A stretch of DNA of 64,000 bases from Montifringilla adamsi. Taxonomy: Eukaryota > Chordata > Aves > Passeriformes > Passeridae. The notes below the pieces were generated by a model that worked only from the letters and a program-made list of their open reading frames with translations, was not told the origin of the DNA and made no database searches. Positions 34,953 to 48,335 of the stretch are shown in pieces (position 1 is the first letter of the stretch; the number at the start of each line of letters is the position of its first letter). The stretch spans positions 2,623,922-2,687,921 of the forward strand of contig JAGGNK010012448.1 of the NCBI GenBank assembly GCA_017590115.1. Direction: 5' to 3'. The position numbers and the translations under genes are program-made.

Positions 34953-37900
34953 GAGGAGGCTACATTCAAGTTTTCCTACAAAGGTTACAAATGGGTTTTA
35001 TCCATTCTGTCCCAATGATATTCATCCCGGGTTAGTTTTCAGGTCTGGTTGCTATACTTTAAAGAAGCTGCATAATCCAGGCTTGTGATCAGCTTTCTTA
35101 ATTTATTTCCCTTGAAATGACAGGACTGGCAAAGGCAGGCTGGCTTCTCAGATGTCTAGATTACACTGTAGCTATGGAAACAGGTGTTTAAATGCTATGA
35201 ATTTCAAGTTACACTGATATTCTGCACATCACGTTCTGTACTGATGACAGGTTATTTTACATGCTGACCAATACAACAGCATCAATCTTGCTGATTTACA
35301 TAAGACTGTCAGGTAAGAGAGTCTCCATGATGAACCTGGGGAGTTTTCTTGGGGTTTTATTCTTAATATGCATACACAGTTGAACATGTGCATGTGCAGG
35401 GGAAGTACCTGCTACTACACTATTCCTGAAGTCTTAAGGACATGAAGTGCAGGTGCCAGAAGTCAAATTATAATGAATTTTCCAGCATGAGAGGTATTCA
35501 CTGTTTTTCTTCTCTTTGTTGAAGAAACTTCCTCTCAGTCCCTGTTCATGTAAAGAACTGACTCAAATCTGAAGACCTGCACTGCTTTCCTTAGTTTTGC
35601 ATAAGGCTGTAGGGAAAAATCCAAAAACCTTGGATGTGTGGGGGGAAGTATAATAAAATAAATATTTTTTTTCCTTTGGTGCAAAATTGTCTGATTTCTA
35701 TTCCTGCCTCCCATTGTGACTTCTGTAGAGGCTACAACAGCATGAGGGTCCAGGTAGGAAGCCAGACCATTTCCCATTGTCCTGCAGGGAATTTATCTCA
35801 AAATAGCAGCATATTTTACTACTAACCTTTATCATCAGAAACAGTGAAGTCAGAAAATAGTTTTTTTATGATTTTGCATCCAGATGAATGAGCTATGGAA
35901 ATCACAAGTTTTGAAAGAAACATTCCTGCTCTCCCCCAGGCTTGTTCTCACTGTTTTACTTTGATACACCCATATTATCTGTCCCTCACAGTCCTGATGT
36001 CTGTGTGGGAGATTTATGTTATGTATAGGGACATTCCCCAATCATCTCAACATCTGCTTCCTCCTTTGTGCCACACAGTCAGTCCAATCTTTCCTGAACA
36101 TGCCTCTTCTATCAACAGGGCCTTTTTTAGTTTTCTGATATTTATTCTGTTTTTAATATCTCTTATTCAGAGCAATTCAAACAGTGATGAATTTCAGTTT
36201 GGTGTCAAACTGGATTTTTATTCCTCACAGTTGTGTAAACTGAAAAGCTTTTCTTTCCTAAAGGAAATGGAAAACTTTTTTTAAACTATGTTGAAAATGT
36301 ATATTATAATTGGCATAAAATTTTATCTTCTCAAAGCTTAGTGTTAAATTATTTTCTAAAGCATGATAAAGCAATAATCACCCTGAACAATTAAAAAAAT
36401 GTGAAGGCTTTGCTATACAGTTATTTCCTATATGAAAATATCAGTCTGAAAAATTAAGATAAATTGGTCCAAGAGAAATAAAACACAATGGAAATAAGGT
36501 AGTAACTTAACTACATGTAAACTACATTACTGGTGATAGGGATGACACGATCTGCAGTCTGAAATCTCCTATCCATAGTTTGTGCCGCTGTGAAAATCCA
36601 CAGTGCTTCATAGCAGTTCTAAGAGTTTATTCTGCTTCCAAGCAGCCCCTGCACAACTCAATTATCTACTTTACATAAACATGTATGGAACAGCACAGAG
36701 GTAGTTTACATTGTATGGTGAGGGTCTCCTCACAGAATTTTGAGATAGGGCCAAGGATTTTGTATGAGGCATAGCATCACTATTACATAAAAACACTTCC
36801 ATGAAATTGTGATGGAAGTGGCACAGTAGAGTAAAACATCTCTGCATACCAGTGGAGAACTTCAGAGTTATTTAGTTTTCTGAATAAAATACTCTACAAA
36901 TGAAAAGCCAAAAGGATTGTTTCTAAAATTTTGAAATACATGTCCTGGAAAGTCAAAGTTAAGATAAGAGTAGTCATCATACTTCCCCCTCTAGTTTCAA
37001 GAACGTTAAGGTATGAACTAAAAGCAGAATGAGGGAAGAGGAATTTAGTCCCTCTCTCTCATGTAGGCAACACCAGTCAAGCAAATTAAAGGAATAATAA
37101 TTTCAACACCATTTATGCTCACATTTACATGACTGGATGAAAGATGTTTGAAGGCCTTTCTTGTTTTGCCTCCATTTCAACCCCTCTGTTTTTAGACTGA
37201 AGCATTCACTTTAGTATAACAGAAGTTGTAGGCAACCCTTCCTTACTACGTTAACTTAAACTGCACTACTGAAACACAAGTTTTCAGCAGTCACAGCCTT
37301 GTCTGGTGACACCTGTAAACTAATAATGCAGCTTTTTCTCAGCAATTCAAATTTTAAAAAGCATTACCCACTTGACACAGCAGGGTCTGCTTCGACTGAT
37401 AGCAGCAACAAGCACTTAAAGGCCAGTTCAGCTTTCAGTTTCTTGTCCCTATCCAAGGCCTTGAGAGCTGATACTTCAAGAGATTTCTGTGGGCACACAA
37501 AGAATCTTAGATTCACTGCCTCTATGGCAACTGAAGTCTTCAAAGGACTCAATTCTTCTAGACATAATTCATATGAATGACACTTTTTGCACTATTACAT
37601 CTAGTTGAGTCCTTCCCTAAGGAAAACTTGATGCTGTTATGTCCAGTCAAAATAATTACACCACAAGACACTTGGTTTGCTCGAATAATTCCCCATTAAT
37701 CAGCCTGCACTGGTTTTAGGCATAGATCCCAGAGGTTAATGAATGGATCATTAAATCTACTGTGCAATCAGTCCCCCAGAGTATGCCCATTCTTTTGCCA
37801 CATCACTTGTTTAGGCAAGCATTCTACTTAATAGCAAAGACTGAAATTATAAGCTCAGAAGCAGATGATGCAAATTATACACTTTTTTTAAAATCTTCTG

Positions 37901-40900
37901 TGCAAGTATTTGGCAACAAGATGAGAAGTGCGAAACAAAATTTTCAGGGGAGAATGATTTTCAAGCTGTATCATAAAGAGGTTTAACTTAAGTTGAAAAA
38001 AGACCCCAAAACACAAACTAACAATCAACAACAAAAAACTCCTCATGGAGTTATTTGATCTCCTTCAAACACTCACACCCATTCCCTGTAGGAAGCTAGA
38101 GATGCCCGTCTGGGATGTGAGAGATCTAACACACACATGAAGTGTTAAGTATCACTGGCTCCTGCACAGAAAATGTCATCATTCCCACCTCCCAGTTGGT
38201 ATCTTTAAATAGCTCACATTATTTATGGTGTACATAGTGTTAATGTCCTTCAGTTGTTCTATTTTCAAGGATGGAAAAGCAGTTGCTAAGCATTTCTAAA
38301 TGACAGCCCCAGGGTTCATTAAAAATATGGCAAACATTTGCTAAGCTCATTAAGTGCAATTTTTGTGCGTGTGTGTATCAGATTCCTCCTCTGCATGTTA
38401 TGCGTGACCAAACATCTATTAACCCTAATCCCATTGATGAGTCTGATACATTCAAACTAGCAATTAGACAAAACAAAAGGGATATTTACTGAGAGACTCG
38501 TAAATGGGCTTTCATATTGGTCTAAGCTGTTGCAAAATGACAGTTTAATTCCCTTCTGTTAATCCCCACCTACTAGAGTACTCCCTTTGTTTGATTATAG
38601 GTTGTCAGATTTAGGGATTCTGATTGAATCAAAATTTTAAGTAAACCAGAAATACACAATAATTACACTTGCTAGGCACTGCTGCCTACTGTACAAGCAA
38701 AGTAAATGCAACAAAAATTTAAGTGAAATTCAAAGAAAGAAAAAAAGGATTTCAGGAATCACCTATTTACAAAAATAAATACATATATCTCCTCCATCTA
38801 AATGCAGGTGAAAAAAAGTCACTTCTGTTTCTTTGTACAATAACATGCTTTGATTTTTTTCCTGCTAAACACAACCTTTCTAGAACCAAGAGCATTTCTC
38901 TAGAGCCACAGAGAAGACATCTCACTTTTCTTAAACAGAATGACCTTTCTAGTCCGGTCATGCCCTTCTCACACATCTTTTCAAACACTGTGAAGCACAG
39001 ACATTATTATGAATTCTGCAAAATATTTGCTATATAAATTGTCAGATAGAGAGTCCTGTATGAAAAAACTCAGAAATATTTGTTAGGAAAATATTTGCCT
39101 GCTTGTAAAGTAGTGCTTACAACACCACTGCAAGTCTTATCACTAACATTTAATGCAGCAAGAGTTAGTTCTGTTCTATAAAGTATGAACTGGGCTGATG
39201 TGAGTTAGTAAGGAGGGAAAATAATTTATGCTGCAGAAAACAAATATTATGAAGTTTTCACAGCACAATGTTTACATAGACATTTACATAAAAGCAAACT
39301 AAAAACAAAGGACCAAGAAGACTCATTCAGTAGATTTTTTTCTCAAATTTTCTCTTAAGAAAATTTTTTTTACACTGAAGGGATTTTTTTTTTTTGTCAA
39401 AAATATTATGTCCAACTTTTAAGCCTACAAAAAGATCATTAATAATGTGAAGCAATTTTCAACAAATCTCTTATAGTTTTCCAGGAATTCCACTTCCAAC
39501 TAAACAAAGGCTTCTGAAAAGTGATCATGCAGAAAACCTTCAGAAGAAATACTCAAACACAGTAAAGATTTTCAATTAATTATTCTAAGCCATATTTATT
39601 CAGGAGTAAAGCAGCTCCTCATTTCAGAAGAACTGTAATAATTATATACAAAGAAAATACCTGTGTATGTGAATAAATACAGAGATTCTATAAATAATTT
39701 TAAACTGTATTTTAAAGCAAGGTTTTCCCAAAAAAAAATCTTCAATGAGAAGGAAGATGCTGCTTCTTTTTAAAGATTTCATGCTATGAATTCATCCTTT
39801 CAGTCTACCAGTGTGTGCTACTGACCTAAATCCTCTATTTAGTTATTCAAGAGATGTCTAACAGAAAAACTTTCCCTGAAATTTCTGTTACCCACTCTAT
39901 ACTGTCATATTCATAGATTTATTCTCTCTATGATGGTGATATTTCTGTGACTCCAACAAATCACCTGTACAGGGACACCTTCCACACAAGTTTTCAGCTT
40001 CTCTTTCCCTCAATGCAAACAGTATATCACTGTTTCATCAGCATATTTTCAATAAATATGACACAATTTTACTAAACAACAAATGTAGTGGAAAGGTCCA
40101 GAGTGCAAAGGGACTCTCTGAGCTGAAGTGTATATGCCTGGATATATTTCAGCTTTAAAAAAATTCTAGCTTCAGATTGACCCTCTTCATAACTCAAGAG
40201 AAAGGAAAACAAATCATGGATTTTTTAATAACCTAAAATCAATAAGATGCAATCAGCAATTACTCCATTAAAAAGTAGTTGTGGCAAAAGAGCACACCTG
40301 TGTGTATATAGATCCTGAATGGAAACATTAAGAAGTAAAAGGCTCATTAAAACCAAAACCAACAAACCTTTAAATACTAAATTTTTGTAACATTAAATTA
40401 CTTTTTCCTTAATTATGCATTTTTATTAATAATTTTCTCTATATTCCTTGCATGAGAGTTTAAAAACAGATGTGTGTGCTTTGTCTTAATAGACACTGAG
40501 CTATATTCAAACATATACATTTTACAGGATGGAGAGCAAACCTGAAAACTTTTGGATCTGAAGATAATGCAATTGATGCATTTTTTCTGTTCTTGCATGG
40601 TTGCATGCTACAAATCCACTACGCAGAAAATTTTGTCTTTGACATAACTCCCAGCACAGAAGAAGAGACTTATAACACTATGGAGACAGAGGGGCCAAGG
40701 TGATCAAGGTCTGAAAGGCCATAAAATTAAATTTTTCTGGTACTTCTGATTTTATTCTTCTTGAATTTTAATATGAAACTGGAACCAAAAACTTCACTGT
40801 ATGAGCTTTACCATTCTTTACCAATTTTTCAGCCTGCATTTTACCTTGTTTCAAAGCCAGCTACTAAGTGGACTATTACAAAGTTATAGAAGCACGTACA

Positions 40901-41008
40901 AGTATGGACATATCAGTAACACTGAGAACAGTATGTATAATTGCAACTAATAGGTCAGATTAAATATCTTCTATTTGCAAGCTTAACTAGTCATATTCCT
41001 CTCCTTTA

Positions 41009-41033
41009 CACACACACCCCCCACACACACACT
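41009..41033. repeat. (CA)n interrupted by a C run
   Basis: Two CA runs flank a short C run (ACACACACCCCCCACACACA-type). It is a compound dinucleotide repeat. Confidence 0.9.
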
Positions 41034-41578
41034 TCAGTTTTGTCTTTTTGAGACTTAATGAATGTGGGCAAAAATTAAATGAGCCCTTAGTCATATAAAA
41101 TCACCTAAGCATGAAGTTTTAATCATCTAAGAGCATCTGCATGTGTTTAAACAGGCATATTTTTCCAACTGGTTACCTGTACAAAAAAGATTTGAGTTAG
41201 TAGGCACCAAGGGGCAAACAAAGTTTCCAGATGCCACACTACTTCTGCAGTCAGCAAAGGACATGGGATTTTTAAAAGCAGAAACAAGAAATGCAGACAA
41301 TTGTTTTCTGCAGAACTTTTCTTTCAACTTACTCTTTGCACAGGAGTAAAATGTTCTGGGAAAAAAACTGAAAAACAGATTCTGTGTCCATTTTTACCTT
41401 AACACATCTTAGAATGTCGGTGGTCTGCAAACAGCATACAGAACAGCGAATAGCACATAGCCAATAGAGAAATTAACCATCACACTTCATGGATGTAGTA
41501 AATAATGAATTGCCCTAAATTAATTTACCACAAGTTTATCCCAAAAGGAGATTATATATATAATCAAATGCATGAGTA

Positions 41579-41600
41579 AAAAAAAAAAAAAAAAAAAAAA
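41579..41600. repeat. poly-A tract
   Basis: About 22 A. There is no recognisable SINE or LINE body next to it, so it is not clearly a retrotransposon tail. Confidence 0.9.
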
Positions 41601-42215
41601 CTTAATTAAAATGCTTTTCATAATTTTCACTTCTTCTTCCTAATATATACCTTAAAAATAAGCTGGTAAAGATGTGGAAAGACTTGATCATACTGTTCAT
41701 TTTTTACTGAAATCTGGAAAATATTTCAACATATAATCTTAAGCAAACTTATTTACAGCCACACTTACTTTCAGTTATGATATTTTAGCAGTCAGGTAAA
41801 ATATTTTTTGGTTGCTTTCAATGTCAAAGTTGGCTGGAAATCTCTCATGTCTCACTTTTTCTGTTTATTTTTTTCTTTATTTTTTCTATTTTTGTGAAAC
41901 ATTTGCCATGGACATCACTTAAAATACTGGCACACTAGACATTCCTTTCCACTGAGGCTGTCCTTAGACCCTTTTCAAGTTGTTGACAGATATGGGCATT
42001 GTCAAAAGTCAAATCATGAAGGTATAACACTGCAGACAACATGGTCCAGCTTGGACCAAGTGGAACTTCTGCGCTGGAGGTCTGGTCTGGGAGATAAGTC
42101 TGGTTTAGAAGGATAGAAGAAGTATACTCATAGACATGCATAACTCACCTATTCAGCAAGTAGCAAATTTTCAGCTCTCATCCCTACTTCCTTTGATTCC
42201 CCTCTCCTCAAAACA

Positions 42216-42238
42216 GAACAAACAAACAAACAAACAAA
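42216..42238. repeat. (AAAC)n tetranucleotide repeat
   Basis: About five AAAC units in succession, ending in an A run. Confidence 0.9.
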
Positions 42239-44425
42239 AAGCATAATTCCACTAATTTACAAAAATTTGTGAAACCTCTGAGTGTGTCTGACTTCAATTA
42301 CATTCCAGATACTTACCTTTTTCCTTTACTTTTTTATTTAACAAAAGCATTTTAGCGAAGAAAAAAAAAAAAGGAGAAAAAATCTCATGAAAAATTCAGA
42401 TTTAGATGCTGAATCCAAAGAGAAGCCAAGCAGCTTTTCAAGAGCTAAACTGTAACTGGAAATCCACTTTTTAATATATGATAAATTAAACAAAAGCAAA
42501 CAAAAAAAACAAATCTGACAAACCAAAAAAGCAACCAACCAAACAAAAAACCATCAGCACTGAGATAGGTGTCCTTCAACAAATGTTTTTTTAAATCCCA
42601 ACTTTGGAAACAACATCTGTCTGAAGTTACAACTGTGGACATAATATGTTAGAATGGAAGGAAATATAACAGGATTTATTTGGAATGTTTTACTGCTAGT
42701 GGTGTAGTAGAAACAAAATATCCACATTAAATACATGGTGTTCTTTTTCAGCCTGCATCCCACCTCTAAGCCCTTCAGGCCCAGCCATTCAGGCAGAGCT
42801 TGCAGATTTTCCACTGGATTACAGAAAATTATGCCAACGTGAGTATCTTTTAGTCCACATAGCTCTAATTTAAATGTATATCCTATTACAATGGAACAGC
42901 AAGTTTCTAGATCTCAACCATGCTGGCATTTTCTCCAGAGAAAGACAGAACAAAATGGTCCACAGAGGTCCCATTCACATTAACCTGGCTTCTGCTAAAG
43001 CCCTGTGTGGCTGCTCAGTCACTGAGTTATGCAGCGGGAAGTAGGCAGTCAATGAGCTTAGGCTGCGCCAGCGTGTGTCAGGACCACAGCCTCAAACCTT
43101 TCGCCAGCTGCTCTAGAAGCCGTTGCTATTAAGCCAGAGATGTAACATTTCAGACCTATGTGTTTTAGATAAAACTTTACTCAAAAGCAGGTGCACGGAA
43201 GGTTACACATTAACAATCAGTCCCAGTTACCCCTGATGGGACTTGGGCATGCTGCTTTGAAAACGTAGCCCTTTAGGGCGATATACATAACATAACAAGT
43301 AGCTGCTACAAATGGCCAGGAAGACTGAATATGCAATTAAATAGCTGTGTTTTCTCAATCAATATGAATTGATTGAAAAGTAAACACTTGAGCTTAATCT
43401 ATTACTGTAATATACAATTGGCCTTCTTCCTAAGTGGCACTAAGAAATTTGGCCTGACCTTTTATGTGTATGTGGAGTAGCATCTTTCAAAGGAGGAAAA
43501 ATCTCCAAACTCTCTGTCATTCAGAGCAGAAAATGCATCATTTTGGCTGAATTCAGGTCTGTATTACTAAGAATATTGTATTCATTTGTGGATTTCAATC
43601 AACTGTGAGCTGCAGCACTGTTTCACCAAAACAGTGTGTTATGGCTTGGAGTTCATCAGGCCAAAATCCCTGTGTGTCTGAAATTCACATAGCTCAATCA
43701 ATAGACATGTGGTGTCCAACACACCCTACAGAAACAACAGGCATGAAACCATTATCAGTATAATTTTGCTTGAAATAAGAACAATTACACATAGTGAGGG
43801 GAAAATAACTCCTAGATTCACTTAAATAGAAGGCAGATTCTTTATGAGACTGAAAAAAGGAGTAGATTTGTGCTCTTAATTAAATTCTACATTCAAAGCA
43901 CAACAAAAATGAGCTGGTATCTTTGAGAGTGCAACAGAGGCAGGGAATTAAACATCTCTTCTTTCCTCAAGACTTAAAAAAAAAAAAAAATGCTTTAATA
44001 GCACTATATGCCCAAGCAACATTCTTTTATCTGTGTACATACATTTAAAAGGGAAATTATAATGACTAAATAGTGCCTGGCTTAGGGCAATAGTACATAT
44101 CAGCATTCAGAAAAAAAATTCTAAAATGGAAACAATTTGAGGACAGTAAAATAATACTCACAGAACTAAAAACTGAGTCCGAGAAAATCAAGACACACTA
44201 GCTTTTGGAATATGTCTGAGACTCATGAGCTAATCAGTAATAATTAAGAATTTCTTTAGCTGAAAGTTGTGGGCTTTTTCATGGATACATAACCTAAGGA
44301 AAGAAATGTTCTCAGACAGTGACTGGTGACCCCAAGCCCAGACAGAGTTCTCATAATGGTTTATAAGGTAAGGTACTCTGCCTCCTAAAAATTTGATCCC
44401 CCCTATTCTCACAGGTCAGCTGCTC

Positions 44426-44486
44426 AAAAAAAAAAGCCAAAAAACAACCAACCAACAACCAACCAACCAAACAAACAAATAAAAAG
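44426..44486. repeat. A/C-rich tract (ACCA units)
   Basis: An A run followed by AACCAACC and AAACAAAC units. It lies about 180 bp upstream of a T/G-rich tract of opposite composition (44665-44766). Confidence 0.9.
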
Positions 44487-44664
44487 ACTGCATTTCAGCA
44501 TTCTACTAACCATTGAACCTGTCAGACAAAAAATTTTCTTTGTGGCATAAGTTGTACAGACTTCTCCCACTGGGTCAGTGGGATTTCATGGGCAGTGTAA
44601 TACCATTGCTGAATGGAATCCATGAAGTTAATTAAAGTAAAAATGACACTGTGGCTGATGCACT

Positions 44665-44766
44665 TTATTTTGTTGTTTTTTCTGGTTTTTTGTGTGTTTC
44701 AGGGTTTTTTTGGGTTTGGTTTTTGTTTTTGTTTTTTTTTTTTTTGGGGTTTTTTTGGTTTTTTTG
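44665..44766. repeat. T/G-rich tract (GGTTTT units)
   Basis: About 100 bp of T runs with GGTTTT, GGGTTT and GGGG segments, similar in make-up to 10477-10570. It causes the Phe/Gly-rich ORFs at 44613-44910, which are not genes. Confidence 0.9.
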
Positions 44767-46860
44767 AAGATTATGTTCAGGGGGCAAACTACATTTTTTT
44801 GTATTTCTATAAAGGCATTCCAGCATTTTAAGTTGTTGATTGTTGATTTTGGTGCCAGAAATTTAGGATTTCACTCCTTGAGGTTTAGTAACAGAGATTT
44901 CCATCCTTAGTTACTCTTTACAGAAAGGAGATCCTACAGCAAAAAATTAATGCCTGACATAATTTTTAGAACTAAAAGGAACTCTTAATCATCCAGTCCA
45001 GTGCTTCTGTTTAAAATGGAAACAAAAACATTGTCAAGACTCAAGCTTGCCTGTAATACAAAATCTTAAATACTTTGAAGCCTGGCTAACTGGGTTGTCT
45101 GTTTTGCAGCTGGATAGGAGACTGAAGCACAGCAGTGATCTACTATGTTTGCTGTGCTTTGCCTTTGGCTGGCATGACTTAATGTCTTTCTTCATCATCT
45201 CTTTAACTTCACAAACTTTAACTTTTGTATTTACAAAAGGAGTTTTAGAAAACATAATAAATATGTATTAACATATTAACTGTATGCCTAGTTTTTTATA
45301 TAACATATGATTTTGGATGAATTGTTAAAATTTAAAGAAATAAGAAGTTTAACTGTGGATAAAAGAAGAAGCAGTTTTTCACATCTCACAATGATATTTT
45401 CATATATTTTGTTAATTATAGGGGGGATCAACACAGTATAAAAAAAAAGCGCTATTTTTTAAATCAGGGAGATACTAAAACGGAAGAGGGAAAAAAAGGC
45501 AGATCATCTTAAGTCTGAAATCAAGCAAATTTCATTTTCTTGTTAAGCACTAAGTTCAAGTATCATTTCCTCTTAACTGTTCCTCAACAATAACTCCTTA
45601 AGAGCCATTGACAAGTTTTGCCTACATAAAGTGAGCAGGGACAAGTACCAGCATGCATTGAATGTAATATGATTGATGAAATTCCTGCAAACTCTTTCAG
45701 TTCTTCATAAACAAAGCTCCCGCAGTCCTTTATCAGGCAGACTTCCATTGAAGGCAATTTGTATTTCTGTCTGTAGCAGCTTGTGTCTCCACTACAAGAC
45801 TACCAGATAGGAACTTTACTCCAGTATAATCTTTTACACTGGTCAGTCTGATACCAGAAGGAGGATGTAGAAGGAGTTTCTGTTCCAACTTTCCACATTG
45901 TTTCTCAGACTAACTGGGGACTTGACTGCAAGAACTTGTGACTACTTTCTTTTATCTTTTTTCCAAATTTAATAAAAGAAAGCATGCCAGGATCACATGT
46001 AATTTACTACAGATGACATTTAGATCTGAAAGAGAAAATTTTCTTTTAGTTAATAGCAAATGTAGAGATGTAGTATTTCAAATAGTAGAGCAGGTGTGTG
46101 AAGAAACATCTTTATCACCACTCATATGTGTGTGAATGCAAAGGAATACTTATAAAGGTCACGGTCAAACCAGAAATTCAGTGATGTAATCTCACAAAAC
46201 ACAATTGCAAGGGACAGTAGGGCTGACTGAATTTTGGTAGGTGAGAGAATGCTTCAGAACAGCTCCTAGGGTAGTGTCGGAGCAAGGTCAGGACTTGGGA
46301 CTCAGAGCAGCACTTTGGTGGTTCTTGTATAAATATTTCAGTCATCTGCTTGTGTTCTGGGTTTGAACCAGATGCAATGCTCTTCCAAATGCTCTCTCCA
46401 CTTTCCAAAACTCTGATGTTTTGTGTTTGCTTCTTATTAGAGCATTTCTGTGCACCCTCTTCCAAACATGACAGTCCTCATTGTCAGTAACTTAACTGTA
46501 TGTATAAATATGATAATTAAGGCAAGCACAGAGGAAAATATACATGCAATGCTAAAGTGGTTGCTATACCAGATAGATCTCAGTAGCATAGTTTTCAAAG
46601 ATAACTATATGCTGAGAAGAAATATTCTAACGGTGAAGTGATAGCAATGTGCCAGACTGCGCATTCCACTTCTCTGACAGTCACCATGGGTACACAAATA
46701 TCCTGATAGAGAGCTTAGCATTAAAAATTAAGCTGAAAAAATCTTTTTGAGACCTTATTTTTCACCATTAGACTTCTCACCAGCTCTTCTGTCTTATTTT
46801 CCAAGGCGAAGGTATATTTACTTCAATTTTTTCTTTCCTGGCCTACATACTTGTAAAACA

Positions 46861-47805
46861 GAATCACAGAATTGGTCAGGTGGGAAGACACCATAATGGG
46901 TCATCTGGTCCAACCTCCCTGCTCAAGCAGGCTCATCTCAGAGAACATGGCACATGTGGATTGTATCCAGATAGTTCTTTAATATCTCCAGTGAGGAAGA
47001 CCAAAACCTCTCCAGGCAACCTGTACAAAAGCTCAGTCACTCACACAGTAAAGAAGCTATTCCTTATGTTCAAATGGAGCTTTATGCGCATAATTTTGTG
47101 CCCATTGCCTCTTGTCCTATTGCTTGGCACCATGGAGCAGAGCCTTGCCCCACCCTCTTGACACCCTCCCTTCAAATTCTCAGTCATTGAGCAGGCCCCC
47201 TCTCAGTCATCTTCTCTCAAGGCTGAACAGGTCCAGCTCTCTCATACTTTCTTCATAAGATAAATTCTCCAGTTCCTTCATCATCTTTGTCATCCTCATC
47301 TAGACCTGCTCCTAGGCCTCCATGTCTCTCCTGTCCTGAAGAACCCCGAACTGGATACAGTACTCCACACATGGCTTCACCTGGGCAGGACAGAGCAGAG
47401 TAGAGGGGCAGAATCCCCCCTTGAACAAAGATCTTCCTAATGTGCTCCAGGACACCATTGGCCTTCTGGGCCACCAGGGCACACTGCAGGTTCATGGACA
47501 GTTTGTTGTCCATCAGGACCCCCAGGTCCTTCTCCACAGAGCTGTTTTTCCTGCTGTGCTGGTGGCTCTTCCTCCCCAGTGCATGACCCTGCCTTTGGTC
47601 TTGTTCAGTTTCAGAAGGTTCCTCTCTGCCCATGCCTCCACCCAGTCAAGGTCCTTCTGAAGGGCTGCACATTTCACTGGGGTATTTACCACTTCTCCCA
47701 CCTATGAGGGTGTCTAAGATGATTTTGTGAGTAACAGTGGCAAAAGCCCTGCTGAGGTCTATGTAGACCTCCACTGCTCTCCCTTTATCCCTCCAGGTGG
47801 AAGTT
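46861..47805 (-). pseudogene. CR1 LINE 3' half with RT remnant (minus strand)
   Basis: The block begins GAATCACAGAATTGG at 46861, the complement of the CR1 3' terminus, and continues through the 3'-UTR into ORF2 on the minus strand. The minus-strand translation of about 47513-47701 gives CAALQKDLDWVEAWAERNLL, and that of 47253-47633 gives EKDLGVLMDNKLSMNLQCAL, both close to CR1 ORF2 blocks. Further upstream, 47716-47800 encodes GRAVEVYIDLSRAFATVTH, RT motif A with its aspartate kept. The segment that should carry the F-A-D-D box between these pieces is missing, so the copy has an internal deletion. Stops and frameshifts show it is dead. Confidence 0.9.
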
Positions 47806-48335
47806 TTGATGCCAAACTGATTTTTGCTTTTATATATTCTTCATATATATTTGTAGCTCTGTAGCTTAGTATTTTGTTTAACTATACAAATTCATGACTA
47901 GTATTTTTCCTACTCTACTAGACAGAAAGAAAAAAACATGTTCCTAAGGTCTTATCCTAATCCTGCTTCTTCTGAAACAGAAGGTCGAGCCACCTTCCCA
48001 TAAACAGCTAATGAGGAAGGGGGCTTCAGAAGAGGGTTGAAGGAAGAGAGAGAATTACCCCATCAGCTGTGCTTCTAATTGGGGATTCTTGTCAATTATG
48101 CTAATTTGCTAAACTTATAAAACTGTATTTGTCCTATTTCATGTGTACATCTTTGGCACATTTTCGGTGCGTATTCTGGAGTGTCGTGCACCTGCAGGTA
48201 TCTTCATTAGAGGTAACTGCATTTTATCACCAAGGTTTTTTTTGGCTCTTGGTTTTAAGGCTCAAATAGGCAATAGTTTAATCATAGAAGGTGATTGGTC
48301 AAGCATGGTTTACCACTAATTAAGCCACTACTCCT
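47806..48335. mobile_element. DNA interrupting the CR1 element (contains LTR-like part)
   Basis: About 530 bp of non-CR1 sequence separate two CR1 blocks of the same orientation. The outer parts (47806-47938 and 48233-48335) are AT-rich and unrecognised. CR1 text on the two sides does not abut exactly; part of the RT region is missing. Either the insertion came with a deletion, or two CR1 fragments lie side by side with other DNA between. Confidence 0.6.
47939..48232 (+). mobile_element. LTR-like segment inside the CR1 interruption
   Basis: It starts TGTTCCTAAGG at 47939. It contains an inverted CCAAT-like ATTGG near 48078 and a CTTATAAAAC TATA-like element at about 48114-48123, followed by GTGTCGTGCACC and an end near CACCA at 48232. 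The layout resembles an LTR promoter. No AATAAA and no target-site duplication were found, so neither the class nor the ends are secure. It could be another promoter-bearing repeat. Confidence 0.4.

Larger units (their letters stand above)
31806..46860. other. AT-rich unique DNA with simple repeats
   Basis: About 15 kb without a supported gene. Simple repeats are a poly-A/(TA)n tract (34901-34952), a CA/C run (41009-41033), a poly-A (41579-41600), an (AAAC)n run (42216-42238), an A/C-rich tract (42482-42552) and an opposed pair at 44426-44486 and 44665-44766. Two intervals, about 38080-38600 and 43190-43460, look like conserved noncoding DNA by word content, but that is only an impression. 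CAATCAAT/ATTGATTG at 43356-43375 is a short perfect inverted repeat. ORFs up to 129 codons (plus 35895-36284) have no recognisable domain. Confidence 0.55.

Noticed and set aside
37299..37580. Overlapping ORFs on both strands (93 and 62 codons) as a small gene
   Set aside because: No domain, no start or poly-A context, and both strands are open, which fits chance.
43356..43375. CAATCAAT/ATTGATTG inverted repeat as a special element
   Set aside because: Eight-base arms of common homeodomain-like words; plausible as a binding site pair but unsupported.
44970..45010. Possible CR1 tail (AATCATCCAGTCCA-like words)
   Set aside because: Only a short stretch resembles CR1 wording and there is no terminal repeat, so it is too weak to annotate.
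47421..47660. Plus-strand 79-codon ORF across the CR1 copy
   Set aside because: It is the antisense shadow of the CR1 reverse-transcriptase region on the minus strand.
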